A stretch of DNA of 64,000 bases from Lutibacter citreus (lineage in GTDB: Bacteria > Bacteroidota > Bacteroidia > Flavobacteriales > Flavobacteriaceae). The translations under genes were made by a program, and so were the position numbers. Under the pieces are notes generated by a model, which did not search any database, was not told the DNA's origin, and was given only the letters and a program-made list of their open reading frames with translations. Shown piece after piece: positions 18,163 to 27,307 of the stretch. The stretch covers positions 124,001 through 188,000 of the forward strand of contig NZ_QEIH01000006.1 in NCBI RefSeq assembly GCF_003260195.1. Direction: 5' to 3'. Numbering within the stretch: position 1 is the stretch's first letter; every line of letters starts with the position of its first letter.

Positions 18163-21147
18163 TTATTCCTTCAAAATTTTTACAGTTATTAACGGTTCGT
18201 TTTTAAGTTTAATTTTCGCAATATATACACCTGTTGGATAGTGCTCTAAATTTAATTGAATTTTACCATTTTGAATTTTAATTACTTTTGTTGAAAGTTT
18301 TTGAGATTGAAAATTAAACAATTCTACTTCAACTAATTTTTCTTCTACATTTAATGGTATTTCCACATAACTCTTTGTTGGGTTTGGAAATGCCTTAATC
18401 ATATATTCATTTAATGAACCTTCACAAGTTACATTTGATTTTACAGAAATTTTATCACCCGTTTTAATATCAATTAAGAAATTATTCATAGAGGTATTCA
18501 ATACATTCTCACCATTAACTTGAACATTAAACGGTGCTGTTCCTTTTATAATTTCCACTGAAGCTTTATGGTTTAAAAAACTGATTTTCCCTGAAATTTC
18601 TGAAGCCTTTTCCACTTTTACCTTATAACATTGCTCTAAACTATTTAAAGATTTTATACATAAAATATAAGAACCAGGTGCTATATCTTCAAATTCAACT
18701 TCATTTGTAAAAACCTTTTTCACACCATTTAAATCTGCTGTAAATTCTTCATCTCCATCAATTGAAATTTTTACATTTCCATTTTTTTCATTTGGACAAG
18801 TTTCTCCAATAACTTCAATATTAAAATTTTTAACCGCAAGTTTTTTTTCTGAAACAGCCAATAAAAGAACACCCTCGGGCTTCATAATAAATGGAGATTT
18901 TATTTTTTCTCCAGTAATTAAATTAGTTATTTCCGAATTTGATATTCCTTTTAAAACCAACTTAACAGAGGCGCTTTCTTTCCCTACATTAACTATTGAA
19001 ACAACATTTTCACCTGCATTATTTTTATAAGACCTCCATGTACACCCTTTTAAGTTTAAACTGTTAGATTCTGTTAAAATCACATTTGGCAATCTGTTTT
19101 TAGCTTCCATTAAATCTAATGCTTTTGAAGAAATATCCCCAAAACTTGATCCTGAAATTAAAACACCTCCATTATCTGTATTTAAACTTTTCGTATGAGG
19201 TTCACCATATTCATTTTTCTTTAAACTTTCTGAATCTAAAATAATAGTTCCTCCATTATTTAAATATTCTTGTAGTCCATCTAATTCACTTTCTGTAACA
19301 AACTCTGTATTATAAACCAACACTACATCCCATAAAGAGTTATTTTGTTTTTTTATAATGTTTTCAGTTGCAAAACCAAGGGATAAACCTTCAAAGTATA
19401 GCGATTCATAAAGCTCAAAAATACCATCCATATGATTGGTTTTATTTAAAGCTGATGCCTCGGAATAAAAAATACGAATTGGTTTTCTTAAATTTTGTAA
19501 AACTGTAATATCTTCTGAAAATGTATTTAAATCCATTAAAGTTGATGCCACTTCATTCACTACTCTTGGTTGCTGATTGTTGGAACCTGCATATCCTTTA
19601 TCTGAACTATTTCTTACAGAACCATCTTCTCTTCTTGACCAATACCACGTTTGAACAACATTTAAACCTTGAACATATGCCAACCAATAAGTCATACGCG
19701 CATATGATTTTTTTTGATATAAATCTCTTGATTTAGTTGTTGATAAGAAATGTCCTTCTGAATTATAATTTATTTTATTTAGACTTATTGATTTGAAAAA
19801 ATCATAAGACATTGCCAATTCTCTCCATTCAAAATTATAACGACTTTCCCATTCTTCAGTTGGTCCCCACATATAATTATTATGCGAGCCTGCATCGTTT
19901 CCTAAAATTTCACTCTGGCTCATTAACGCTTCAAAATCCAATCCATAATCTCTTGCGTTTCCACTCCACATTTTAGGAATTAACTTAATATGGGTTTTAG
20001 CTTTGGAGTCATGTTTTTGAATTTCACTTCTTAAAAATGAAAACCATTCTGTTACCCGATCCATATTAAATCGTTGCCAATCGTACCACATTGGTGTTCC
20101 TCTTAAAGATATTTCAATAGGAATATCAATTGTAATGTCATTAAATGATGAAAAACTCTTACCCCATAAAGCATTTAAATCTGAAATTGAAGTATGCTTT
20201 GTTTTCAGCCAAATTCTAAACTTAGCTTTTGTAAATTCTGAAACAGGTCCGCTAGCCCAAACTTTTTTACTTCCATCTTTTGTGGTAATAAAATGAGGTT
20301 CATTGGCTAACATATAACCCAATTCTGTATATTTTTTATTAGCCATTTGAGGTACAGTTCCACCAAGTAGCAATCCTTGCATTTCTAGAGCTCCGGGATT
20401 ATCAATATCATAAGCCGTATAAGTATCTTCTCGCATTTTAAAGCCAGGACCGTATTTAGTTTCTGCCCAATTAGGAACATTTTTATGATTTAAAAACACA
20501 CTTCCAAATCTCCCTCCATCCGTTTTGCTTTGAATATCGTTGAGTAAATTATCTTTTATAGTACCATTGGCATTTGTTACAGAAGTTGGAGTCATAAAAA
20601 CCCCATCTTTATCACCAAAATACTCGGTTAATTCAGGTATACTCGGTTTCCAAGTATAATCATCTAAAAATACTGGTTTCCCATTTTGAACAACTTTATT
20701 ACCCTCTATTGAAACCTTTGCCCAATCAATTTTAGGAATTGGTTTTCTCTTTAATTCACCATTAATTAGTTTAGTTAAATATGTTGTTGCGTCATCTAAC
20801 ATTAAAACAATTTCATTTCTTTCAAAATCTGGTAAATCTGCCGCCATTTTAGCTGCATTATCTCTATAAATTTGAACTTCGTTAAAATAACTAGTGTTTT
20901 CAGTTAAATGGTTTTCATCCCAATTTGCATATTTAAGAAACACTTCAGCAGTTCTAATTGTCATTTTTTCTTTGGAAGCATCAATCCCTGCTTCTTCTGC
21001 TTTTTCAATAAGAACCTCTAAATCTGTTATTTTAGATTTTGCAGTTTGCTCTAGTTGAGCATATAAACTATTAGTCACTATTAAAAATAAAAGCAACACA
21101 ACTAAAGTAGTATTGCTTTTATATAAACATTTATTTAATATTTTCAT
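18163..21147 (-). CDS. GH42-like (clan GH-A) glycosidase with type IX secretion domain
   Basis: The ATG at 21147 gives 994 residues; an in-frame TTG two codons earlier is less likely. Signal peptide to about residue 30, then a helical region (about 33-130). The clan GH-A TIM barrel covers about 145-530, with candidate acid/base Glu283 in LANEPHF and nucleophile Glu464 in NSEGHFL. Residues about 550-650 (RIFYSEASAL, NNGGTIILDSE) resemble the GATase-like trimerisation domain of GH42. Beta domains follow, and the last ~75 residues (AFPNPTKSYVEIPL then GVYIAKIKLKN) are a type IX secretion C-terminal domain. Beta-galactosidase-type activity on a galactan is likely; GH167 or another GH42 relative cannot be excluded. 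It follows a sulfatase by 8 bases. Confidence 0.75.
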   Translation of the reverse strand: MKILNKCLYKSNTTLVVLLLFLIVTNSLYAQLEQTAKSKITDLEVLIEKAEEAGIDASKEKMTIRTAEVFLKYANWDENHLTENTSYFNEVQIYRDNAAKMAADLPDFERNEIVLMLDDATTYLTKLINGELKRKPIPKIDWAKVSIEGNKVVQNGKPVFLDDYTWKPSIPELTEYFGDKDGVFMTPTSVTNANGTIKDNLLNDIQSKTDGGRFGSVFLNHKNVPNWAETKYGPGFKMREDTYTAYDIDNPGALEMQGLLLGGTVPQMANKKYTELGYMLANEPHFITTKDGSKKVWASGPVSEFTKAKFRIWLKTKHTSISDLNALWGKSFSSFNDITIDIPIEISLRGTPMWYDWQRFNMDRVTEWFSFLRSEIQKHDSKAKTHIKLIPKMWSGNARDYGLDFEALMSQSEILGNDAGSHNNYMWGPTEEWESRYNFEWRELAMSYDFFKSISLNKINYNSEGHFLSTTKSRDLYQKKSYARMTYWLAYVQGLNVVQTWYWSRREDGSVRNSSDKGYAGSNNQQPRVVNEVASTLMDLNTFSEDITVLQNLRKPIRIFYSEASALNKTNHMDGIFELYESLYFEGLSLGFATENIIKKQNNSLWDVVLVYNTEFVTESELDGLQEYLNNGGTIILDSESLKKNEYGEPHTKSLNTDNGGVLISGSSFGDISSKALDLMEAKNRLPNVILTESNSLNLKGCTWRSYKNNAGENVVSIVNVGKESASVKLVLKGISNSEITNLITGEKIKSPFIMKPEGVLLLAVSEKKLAVKNFNIEVIGETCPNEKNGNVKISIDGDEEFTADLNGVKKVFTNEVEFEDIAPGSYILCIKSLNSLEQCYKVKVEKASEISGKISFLNHKASVEIIKGTAPFNVQVNGENVLNTSMNNFLIDIKTGDKISVKSNVTCEGSLNEYMIKAFPNPTKSYVEIPLNVEEKLVEVELFNFQSQKLSTKVIKIQNGKIQLNLEHYPTGVYIAKIKLKNEPLITVKILKE

Positions 21148-21155
21148 GTTCAATC

Positions 21156-22598
21156 TTAAAATGGAAATAATTCTGATGGTTCACTTGCATCAACCATTAA
21201 TTGCTTTAATTCTTTTACTATTTCTGGATGATTTTTAGCTAAGTTATTGTTTTCACTAATATCTTTCGATAAATCATACAATTCAAATTCCCCTGGTTTT
21301 TTTGCTTTTATATTGTACCAAACACCTTTCCAGTTATCTTTTCTTATGGCTTTTCTACCATTTTGAATACTAAATTCCCAATACAAATAATCGTGTTGTT
21401 TTTGTGTGTTTTCACCTAATAAAGTAGGTAATAATGAAATTCCATCAATATCTTTTGCTCCTTCAACTTTAGTAATATCAGCTATTGTTGGCATAATATC
21501 CCAAAATGCAGAAACAAAGTTAGATGTGCTACCTTCTTTAACTTTTCCCGGCCAAACAACTACAAAAGGAGTACGAATTCCTCCTTCATATAAATCCCTT
21601 TTTATTCCTTTTAATCCTCCTGCTGAGTTGAAAAATTCTGGATCTGCACCTCCCTCAGCATGAGGCCCATTGTCACTTGCAAACATAATTATAGTATTAT
21701 CTGCAATCCCCAATTCATTTACTTTATCAACTATTTGACCAACATAAACATCTAACCTATCTATCATTGATGCAAAAGCTGCATGAGGCATTTCTTGAGA
21801 ACAATATTCTTTAGGAATAATATCTGGTCCATAATCTGATGTATAACTAGCATCACTTGTTAATGGTGTTTCTTCAAATTTCCCTTTATATTTATTGAAA
21901 ATAGAATCATTTGGTGAAATAAGTTCTGCATGTGGTAACACAAGTGGTACATAAGCAAAAAATGGTGTTGCTTTATTTTCTTCAATGAATTTTAAAGTTG
22001 CCTCTTGAATTTTATCCGGAGCATAGGTAACCGTATTTATCCAATCATTACCTTCTAATAATACTTTATTCTGATTTTCCCAAAGGTGTGGAGGATAATA
22101 ACGGTGTGCCATACGCTGACAATTATACCCATAAAAAACATCAAACCCTTGATTGTTTGGATCACCTTCATTAAAACCCAATCCCCATTTTCCAAAAGCA
22201 CCTGTTTTATAACCTGCTGTTTTTAATACTTCTGCAATTGTAACAGATTCAGCTGGTAAAGGAATTTGCCCCTCTTCATTTAATTCTTTATTTCCTCTAA
22301 TTGGTGTATGTCCTGTATGTTCACCAGTCATTAATGAAGATCTAGAAGGTGCACAAACAGCAGAACCAGTATAATGTTGTGTAAATTTCATCCCTCTGGT
22401 TGCTAAAGCATCAATATTTGGAGTTTTAATTTTTTGTTGACCATAACAACTTAAATCACCATAACCTAAATCATCCGCTAAAATATAAATGATATTTGGT
22501 TGTTTAACTTCTTGTTTTATTGCTTCTTCTTGTTTTTTTGCTTTACCGCATGAAACGGCCAAAAGCAGACCTAAAAGCATTAATAGAAACTTATTCAT
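21156..22598 (-). CDS. S1 family sulfatase lipoprotein
   Basis: The start chosen is ATG 22598 (480 residues), because it gives a lipoprotein signal, LLAVSCGKAKK with Cys17; the longer frame starts in non-signal sequence. Formylglycine-type S1 sulfatase: metal ligands Asp42-Asp43 (YILADDLGYGD), modification motif CAPSR with Cys82, then GEHTGHTPIRGN, and the second metal site around MFASDNGPHAEGG. C-terminal KAIRKDNWKGVWYNI is the usual subdomain. It resembles the sulfatase at 40305 (same TGHTxIRGNK segment), so the two probably belong to one subfamily. It leads a two-gene unit with the GH42-like enzyme. Likely desulfates galactan oligosaccharides in the periplasm or at the surface. Confidence 0.9.
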   Translation of the reverse strand: MNKFLLMLLGLLLAVSCGKAKKQEEAIKQEVKQPNIIYILADDLGYGDLSCYGQQKIKTPNIDALATRGMKFTQHYTGSAVCAPSRSSLMTGEHTGHTPIRGNKELNEEGQIPLPAESVTIAEVLKTAGYKTGAFGKWGLGFNEGDPNNQGFDVFYGYNCQRMAHRYYPPHLWENQNKVLLEGNDWINTVTYAPDKIQEATLKFIEENKATPFFAYVPLVLPHAELISPNDSIFNKYKGKFEETPLTSDASYTSDYGPDIIPKEYCSQEMPHAAFASMIDRLDVYVGQIVDKVNELGIADNTIIMFASDNGPHAEGGADPEFFNSAGGLKGIKRDLYEGGIRTPFVVVWPGKVKEGSTSNFVSAFWDIMPTIADITKVEGAKDIDGISLLPTLLGENTQKQHDYLYWEFSIQNGRKAIRKDNWKGVWYNIKAKKPGEFELYDLSKDISENNNLAKNHPEIVKELKQLMVDASEPSELFPF

Positions 22599-22651
22599 AA
22601 TTTTTATTTTTGGTTCTCCATTTTTTGTTATTACATTTCCTTGTACTTCGA

Positions 22652-22697
22652 ATGTGCTCAGCAATCGGTCACTGATTGCCTTTCAAACTAAGCACAT
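22652..22697. other. Nested stem-loop in the 276-base spacer
   Basis: Outer arms ATGTGCT (22652-22658) and AGCACAT (22691-22697) enclose inner arms GCAATC (22661-22666) and GATTGC (22674-22679). It is GC-richer than the surrounding spacer. It lies in the leader of the sulfatase gene (start 22598), so it could be a terminator of the DUF1080 gene, an mRNA-leader structure or an operator. No known riboswitch was recognised. Confidence 0.4.
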
Positions 22698-22874
22698 AAT
22701 AAACTTTTGCCCAAGTGTTATTATTCATCCTTTGTTTTTTTAAAATAAGGTATTTGTGATTCTTTAATTTTAAAGCCTTTTTAAATATTTTTAATTTTAA
22801 CAGTGTGAGATTCTTTACTACTGTTCAGAATAACATAAATAACGACTTTATTAAATTTAATAGGCATACATTTT

Positions 22875-23690
22875 CTAATCTAAAAATTCTCCAATTGGAA
22901 GTTCTTTATCAAATTCTTTAATTTCTATATTTCTGTAAAAAATTTCAGCAGTTTCAGATTGAAAACCAATTATCCCTTCACTAACTTTAAGATTTACTCC
23001 CATGTTTACTATTTCACCATTTAATTTATGGATACAATATTTATCTCCCATTACAATAACTTCGCACTTATTCCACTTATCATTTAATCCGTTAAATTTA
23101 GATGGTTTAGAGGCTAAATGCTCTCCGTTTTTCATTGGTTGAAGAATACCTCCTTTATCTGGATTTAAAAAAGTATTTCCGCCTTCTGCTGTATACCATT
23201 GCAATAAATTTCCAGCCCAAAAGTCTCCTGTATGGTTTTCATTTTTAATATGATTGTACCTTACTTGATATTCAATTCCTTTAGGCCAAATTTTATCATC
23301 TGTAACATGGTAATAACAACCCGCATCATATTGAAATTTATCGAAATTATTGGCTATTTTAGTCCCCCATTTGTATTCGAATCTCAAAATAAATTTACTG
23401 TATTTTTTTTTGGTATAAAACAGCCCATGTGTATCATTCTTGCCTGTATTTAAATTTATTGAATCTGGAAATTGATCATTAAATACATGAATCATATCAT
23501 CTTCTATGGAATACACTTTGTTCGCCATTTCCATATCTCCACTTCTAATTTTCAGATACCAACCAGTCCAGTTTTTACTATTGTGCAATTTTACAAAACC
23601 ATTGTTTTGATTCTTGTTTTTACAAGAGATAATAAGAACTCCAAATACTGCAATTGCTATAACACTATTTACTAAATACCTTAATTTCAT
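22875..23690 (-). CDS. DUF1080 lipoprotein
   Basis: A 271-residue lipoprotein (VFGVLIISCKNKNQ, Cys23) whose mature part is a DUF1080 domain (PF06439): FVKLHNSKNWTGWYLKI, FILRFEYKWGT, YDAGCYYHV, GIEYQVRYN, WNKCEVIVMGDKYCIHKLNGEIVNMG and GIIGFQSETAEIFYRNIEIKEF. The fold is a concanavalin-like beta-sandwich; some family members are reported as 3-keto-glycoside hydrolases and many are uncharacterised. It stands alone between the SusCD terminator and the sulfatase-GH42 unit, so it is probably its own transcript. Carbohydrate binding or hydrolysis is likely; the exact reaction is unknown. Confidence 0.8.
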   Translation of the reverse strand: MKLRYLVNSVIAIAVFGVLIISCKNKNQNNGFVKLHNSKNWTGWYLKIRSGDMEMANKVYSIEDDMIHVFNDQFPDSINLNTGKNDTHGLFYTKKKYSKFILRFEYKWGTKIANNFDKFQYDAGCYYHVTDDKIWPKGIEYQVRYNHIKNENHTGDFWAGNLLQWYTAEGGNTFLNPDKGGILQPMKNGEHLASKPSKFNGLNDKWNKCEVIVMGDKYCIHKLNGEIVNMGVNLKVSEGIIGFQSETAEIFYRNIEIKEFDKELPIGEFLD

Positions 23691-23778
23691 TTTATAATTT
23701 TATTAAAGTTAAAAAATCTGAAGTTAGAAAAACATTTTTCAAAACTACAGACTTTTCATAATAACATTTGCCTTAAAT

Positions 23779-23813
23779 AATGAGTTTGATTGCAAATTAC
23801 AATCAAACTCATT
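23779..23813 (-). terminator. Terminator after the SusC-SusD-SGBP operon
   Basis: Perfect 14-bp arms AATGAGTTTGATTG (23779-23792) and its complement (23800-23813) with a 7-base loop, directly after the stop at 23820. The U-run is short (AUUUAAGG), so it may be partly leaky. Confidence 0.8.
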
Positions 23814-23819
23814 TACTTA

Positions 23820-25538
23820 TTAAGTTCTAGGAACCAATGGTATCCATTTTACAGCATCAAAATACATTTTTTGAGCACCAGAAACTCCTGGATTATTAGA
23901 TATATCAACCTTCAAATCAAAACGTTTCCCTGATGGTATTGCACCAGTTGTAACAACTTGACTTATTTCTACCCATTCACCTCTTGGTAAATTTTCAATG
24001 TCCCATTCTAATAATTGAAAAGGTACTTGAATTGCTGTTGTAAACATTTTCATTGTATTTCCAGGTTCCAAATATATCATGTAAGATATTCTATAAGTTC
24101 CTTCAGGAATTCCGTTAGGTTTAGAAAAATCTGAACCTTGTAATGTCATATTTTTAGATAAATCAAATTGATATACAACGCTAAAATTACCTTCAAATAC
24201 TTTCTCATCTGTTTGTTGCCAAATTGGAGCTGAAGTTGATCCATTATCATCATTAGAATTACCTACCCAATATCCAAATAGCATAGCCGATTTCCAAAAA
24301 TCTGCTCTGTTCTTCTCATAACTACTCCAATCATTATCAAGTACATTTTCACCTAAATCAAATTTAACCGGAACTGCATCAAAATCTACCAATACTCTTT
24401 CATCAACAGAAACAATATTACCTCCATTAAATGAAACTTCTATTTCATCTGTATTAAATACAGCATCAACTAACTTTATTTCAATTAAAGTTGCATCTTC
24501 TTTATTTATTGAAACAGATTCAATTGCTACATTTTGATCAAATCCTGCTGCTTCATTTGTAACATGAACAGTAAAGAAATCTTTCTGATTTACAGCTTCA
24601 GCAGCCTCACCTGTTACAGCGAATGAAATAACACGATCTTCCAATTGAGCATTACCACCTATTACAAATGGTTTTGTTGAAGGCAATACTTCAATATTTA
24701 ATGGAATTAATTTATTTCTAGTATATTTTGGTATTGAATCTCCAGCTCTCGAAGACTCCATGTTTGCAGTAAACACACCTAATTTATTATATTTAATAAC
24801 AGCTGTATCTTTAGAACTTACATCTGGTTTTCCTCCATTTAAATAAAACTTTCTAGAAGAAGGTCTCCCAATTGTACTTTTATCTACATATACTAATTCC
24901 TCACCCGCTTCAATAGAAACCGTTGGCCAGCTACTTGCTGATTCTTCAGTTGGATCTTGAGAAGCATCTAAAGTTATTACTTCAACTAATGTTGGGTTCT
25001 CAGGGTCTACACTATAATCATATTTAAACACTTTACACTCAGGATTTGTGTTTTTAAAAACATCAATAGTAAATACTTTTTCAACTTGCCAATAGTCTCC
25101 TACCAAAACAGCATCAGTTACTGAATCTTTAAATGTATCAAAAAGTATAACTTCTTTAACTCCTGCCTCCGTAAAAAGCACATTAATTAAATCATCATTT
25201 GAAACTAATGAAGTAGAAGGAACAATAAATTTATCATAAATAGAATCTGTTTCTGTAAACTCTTTATTCAAAAACTTCCCAGATTCTGGAATAGTCCATT
25301 GGTGACTTAATGCATTCTCAGACACATCGAAAAAACCAACGTAAGTATCTAAATTTATTACTTTTTCACTTTCACGAGAGGTTGTTTTAGTTCCACTTGT
25401 GTACCATTTAAAACTTGAAAAGTCATCACTAACTCCAATAAAATCTTCCGCCAGTGAAATATCATCATCTGTACAACTTGTTGTGAAAGTAATAACGCTC
25501 AACAACAAAATTGCCCATGTTTTTATTTTTGTATTCAT
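23820..25538 (-). CDS. Surface glycan-binding lipoprotein (SGBP-type)
   Basis: A 572-residue lipoprotein: signal MNTKIKTWAILLLSVITFTTSC with Cys22, followed by TDDDIS, an acidic run typical of surface-exported Bacteroidota lipoproteins. The mature part is a series of beta-sandwich domains, including a PKD-like region (residues about 200-270), an Ig-like region (about 290-385) and a C-terminal jelly-roll segment (TYRISYMIYLEPGNTMKMFTT, then KMYFDAVKWIPL). It is third in an operon after SusC and SusD with 11 bases between genes, the usual place of SusE/F-like binding proteins. Sequence does not match a named family by eye; role from position and architecture. Confidence 0.75.
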   Translation of the reverse strand: MNTKIKTWAILLLSVITFTTSCTDDDISLAEDFIGVSDDFSSFKWYTSGTKTTSRESEKVINLDTYVGFFDVSENALSHQWTIPESGKFLNKEFTETDSIYDKFIVPSTSLVSNDDLINVLFTEAGVKEVILFDTFKDSVTDAVLVGDYWQVEKVFTIDVFKNTNPECKVFKYDYSVDPENPTLVEVITLDASQDPTEESASSWPTVSIEAGEELVYVDKSTIGRPSSRKFYLNGGKPDVSSKDTAVIKYNKLGVFTANMESSRAGDSIPKYTRNKLIPLNIEVLPSTKPFVIGGNAQLEDRVISFAVTGEAAEAVNQKDFFTVHVTNEAAGFDQNVAIESVSINKEDATLIEIKLVDAVFNTDEIEVSFNGGNIVSVDERVLVDFDAVPVKFDLGENVLDNDWSSYEKNRADFWKSAMLFGYWVGNSNDDNGSTSAPIWQQTDEKVFEGNFSVVYQFDLSKNMTLQGSDFSKPNGIPEGTYRISYMIYLEPGNTMKMFTTAIQVPFQLLEWDIENLPRGEWVEISQVVTTGAIPSGKRFDLKVDISNNPGVSGAQKMYFDAVKWIPLVPRT

Positions 25539-25549
25539 AATTCTCGTTT

Positions 25550-27295
25550 TTAATTTACTTCTTGGTTATACAATAATTCATCCGTTGGAAGCGGTAAATA
25601 AGCGTGTAAAGATTCAATAAAATTTACAGCAGCTTCATCAAACTCTTTATTTACATCTAAATTATCAGTTACAGTAGGTCCTTTTTGAATTAAACTTCCT
25701 TTACCCGTTGTTCCATCTGCTTTTGTGAAAGCATAATTTACTAAATTATATTCACTAGCCGCTAACTCTTCAAAACGCTGTTTTGTAACTCCCCATCTTC
25801 TTAAATCGATAGCTCTTTCAGCATAACCTTCTAAAGCTAATTCCAATGGTCTTTCTGTATACATTAATTCATTCATTAATGTTTCTTTTGTGTATGTAAC
25901 ACCATCATAAGATCCAGTTCCATCATCTTGCCCTAGCAATAATAATCCCCATCTATTTCTAATAGCGTTGATATATTTTAATCCTCCATCAATATCATTT
26001 TGTTGAATTAAACACTCGGCAAGCATTAAATAAACATCAGCCAAACGATATACAATTACATTTTTACCTGACACCCAAGATGATGATAAAACTTCATCTT
26101 CATTCGCAGCTATATCATGATTTGTTAATTTTTTAAAATATGAAAAAACAGTTCCTCCAAAAGATGCCACCTCATAACCTGGCGTACTATTATAATATTT
26201 AGATTCTTCGTCATTAACAACCGCAATCATTTGAGCACAGCGTAAAGGCACACTTTTTTGTTTATTTGTACCTGTAACATAATTACGAATATCATTTGTA
26301 TTTATTGGTTCGTTAGAATATGCATATGTTAGCCAAGATGTTGGAACAAATTGACCTGACCCTCCACCTAAGGAGTTAGGAGCCGTATATCTTGCCCATC
26401 TTGTTGTATAAGCTTCTTCATCCCAAGCATCAGAAGATAAAATAAGTCTTTGATGTTGGTCTGTATAATTAATCTCTAAAATAGATTCTTTATTATAATC
26501 TCCGGCATGTGTAAATAATAAACTAACATCATCACCTGTTAATAAATCATATCCATAAGGACCATCAATGGCATCTCTTAATAGTGGGATGGCTAAATCA
26601 TACTCTTCCGTATATAAATAACTTTTTCCTAAAACAGTAGCTGCTGTACCCTTAGAAACTCTTGTTTTTTTATCCTGAATATCTGGTAAATTATCATATG
26701 CATATTTAAAATCTTCTCTGAAAAATGCAATTGCTTCTTCTGAAGTAGAAAGTGGTTTTGAATATTCAGCTAAACTTGTAGGTATTTTATCTCTGATAAT
26801 AATTTTCCCTTGGTTATAATTAGAATGTGCATAAAAATGCATTAACCCTCTCATAAACCTTGCCTCAGCCATTTGAGTAGTCCAACGTTCTTGACCTTTA
26901 AATAGTTCTTCCATTCCATTTAAACCTTCAATAACTTGGTTGGCTCTCCAGATTACTCTGTACATCGCATTCCAATTTTTAAAATAGTGTGTAGAAACAG
27001 TGTTTGTAAATTGTTGTGAATGCCACTCATAACCCGTAGCCAAAGGTCTTATTCTGTCTTTTGGAAAACCAATATCACTTCTTAAAGCTTCGTTGTCAAT
27101 ATTCCATAGATATTGATTTAATAACCCACCATAAACTGATGTTAAATTATTTTCTGACTCTGTTAAATCAGACCAATAAGTATCTGAAGAAACTTGGTTC
27201 GGATTTATCTCCTCTAAATAAGTTTCTGTATCGCAAGATTGTAAAGACCCTAAAAGTGCAATCAATCCGACTATATATATTTTATAATTTTTCAT
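25550..27295 (-). CDS. SusD/RagB-like nutrient-binding lipoprotein
   Basis: A 581-residue SusD-like lipoprotein (IALLGSLQSCDTETYLEE, Cys21). N-terminal signatures are INPNQVSSDTYWSDLTESENNLTSVYGGL and AMYRVIWRANQVIEGL, followed by TPR-like helices (RFMRGLMHFYAHSNYNQGKI). The C-terminus has KYINAIRNRWGL, MNELMYTERPLELALEGYAERAIDLRRWG and ESLHAYLPLPTDELLYN, all diagnostic. It would form the lid on the SusC channel and bind the oligosaccharide at the cell surface. It is 12 bases downstream of susC, the normal pair. Full length. Sugar specificity is not readable from sequence. Confidence 0.95.
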   Translation of the reverse strand: MKNYKIYIVGLIALLGSLQSCDTETYLEEINPNQVSSDTYWSDLTESENNLTSVYGGLLNQYLWNIDNEALRSDIGFPKDRIRPLATGYEWHSQQFTNTVSTHYFKNWNAMYRVIWRANQVIEGLNGMEELFKGQERWTTQMAEARFMRGLMHFYAHSNYNQGKIIIRDKIPTSLAEYSKPLSTSEEAIAFFREDFKYAYDNLPDIQDKKTRVSKGTAATVLGKSYLYTEEYDLAIPLLRDAIDGPYGYDLLTGDDVSLLFTHAGDYNKESILEINYTDQHQRLILSSDAWDEEAYTTRWARYTAPNSLGGGSGQFVPTSWLTYAYSNEPINTNDIRNYVTGTNKQKSVPLRCAQMIAVVNDEESKYYNSTPGYEVASFGGTVFSYFKKLTNHDIAANEDEVLSSSWVSGKNVIVYRLADVYLMLAECLIQQNDIDGGLKYINAIRNRWGLLLLGQDDGTGSYDGVTYTKETLMNELMYTERPLELALEGYAERAIDLRRWGVTKQRFEELAASEYNLVNYAFTKADGTTGKGSLIQKGPTVTDNLDVNKEFDEAAVNFIESLHAYLPLPTDELLYNQEVN

Positions 27296-27307
27296 TTTTT
27301 GTACTTT

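Noticed and set aside
22599-22664. Longer start of the sulfatase at 22664
   Set aside because: The extra 22 residues are not signal-like, while ATG 22598 gives a lipoprotein signal.
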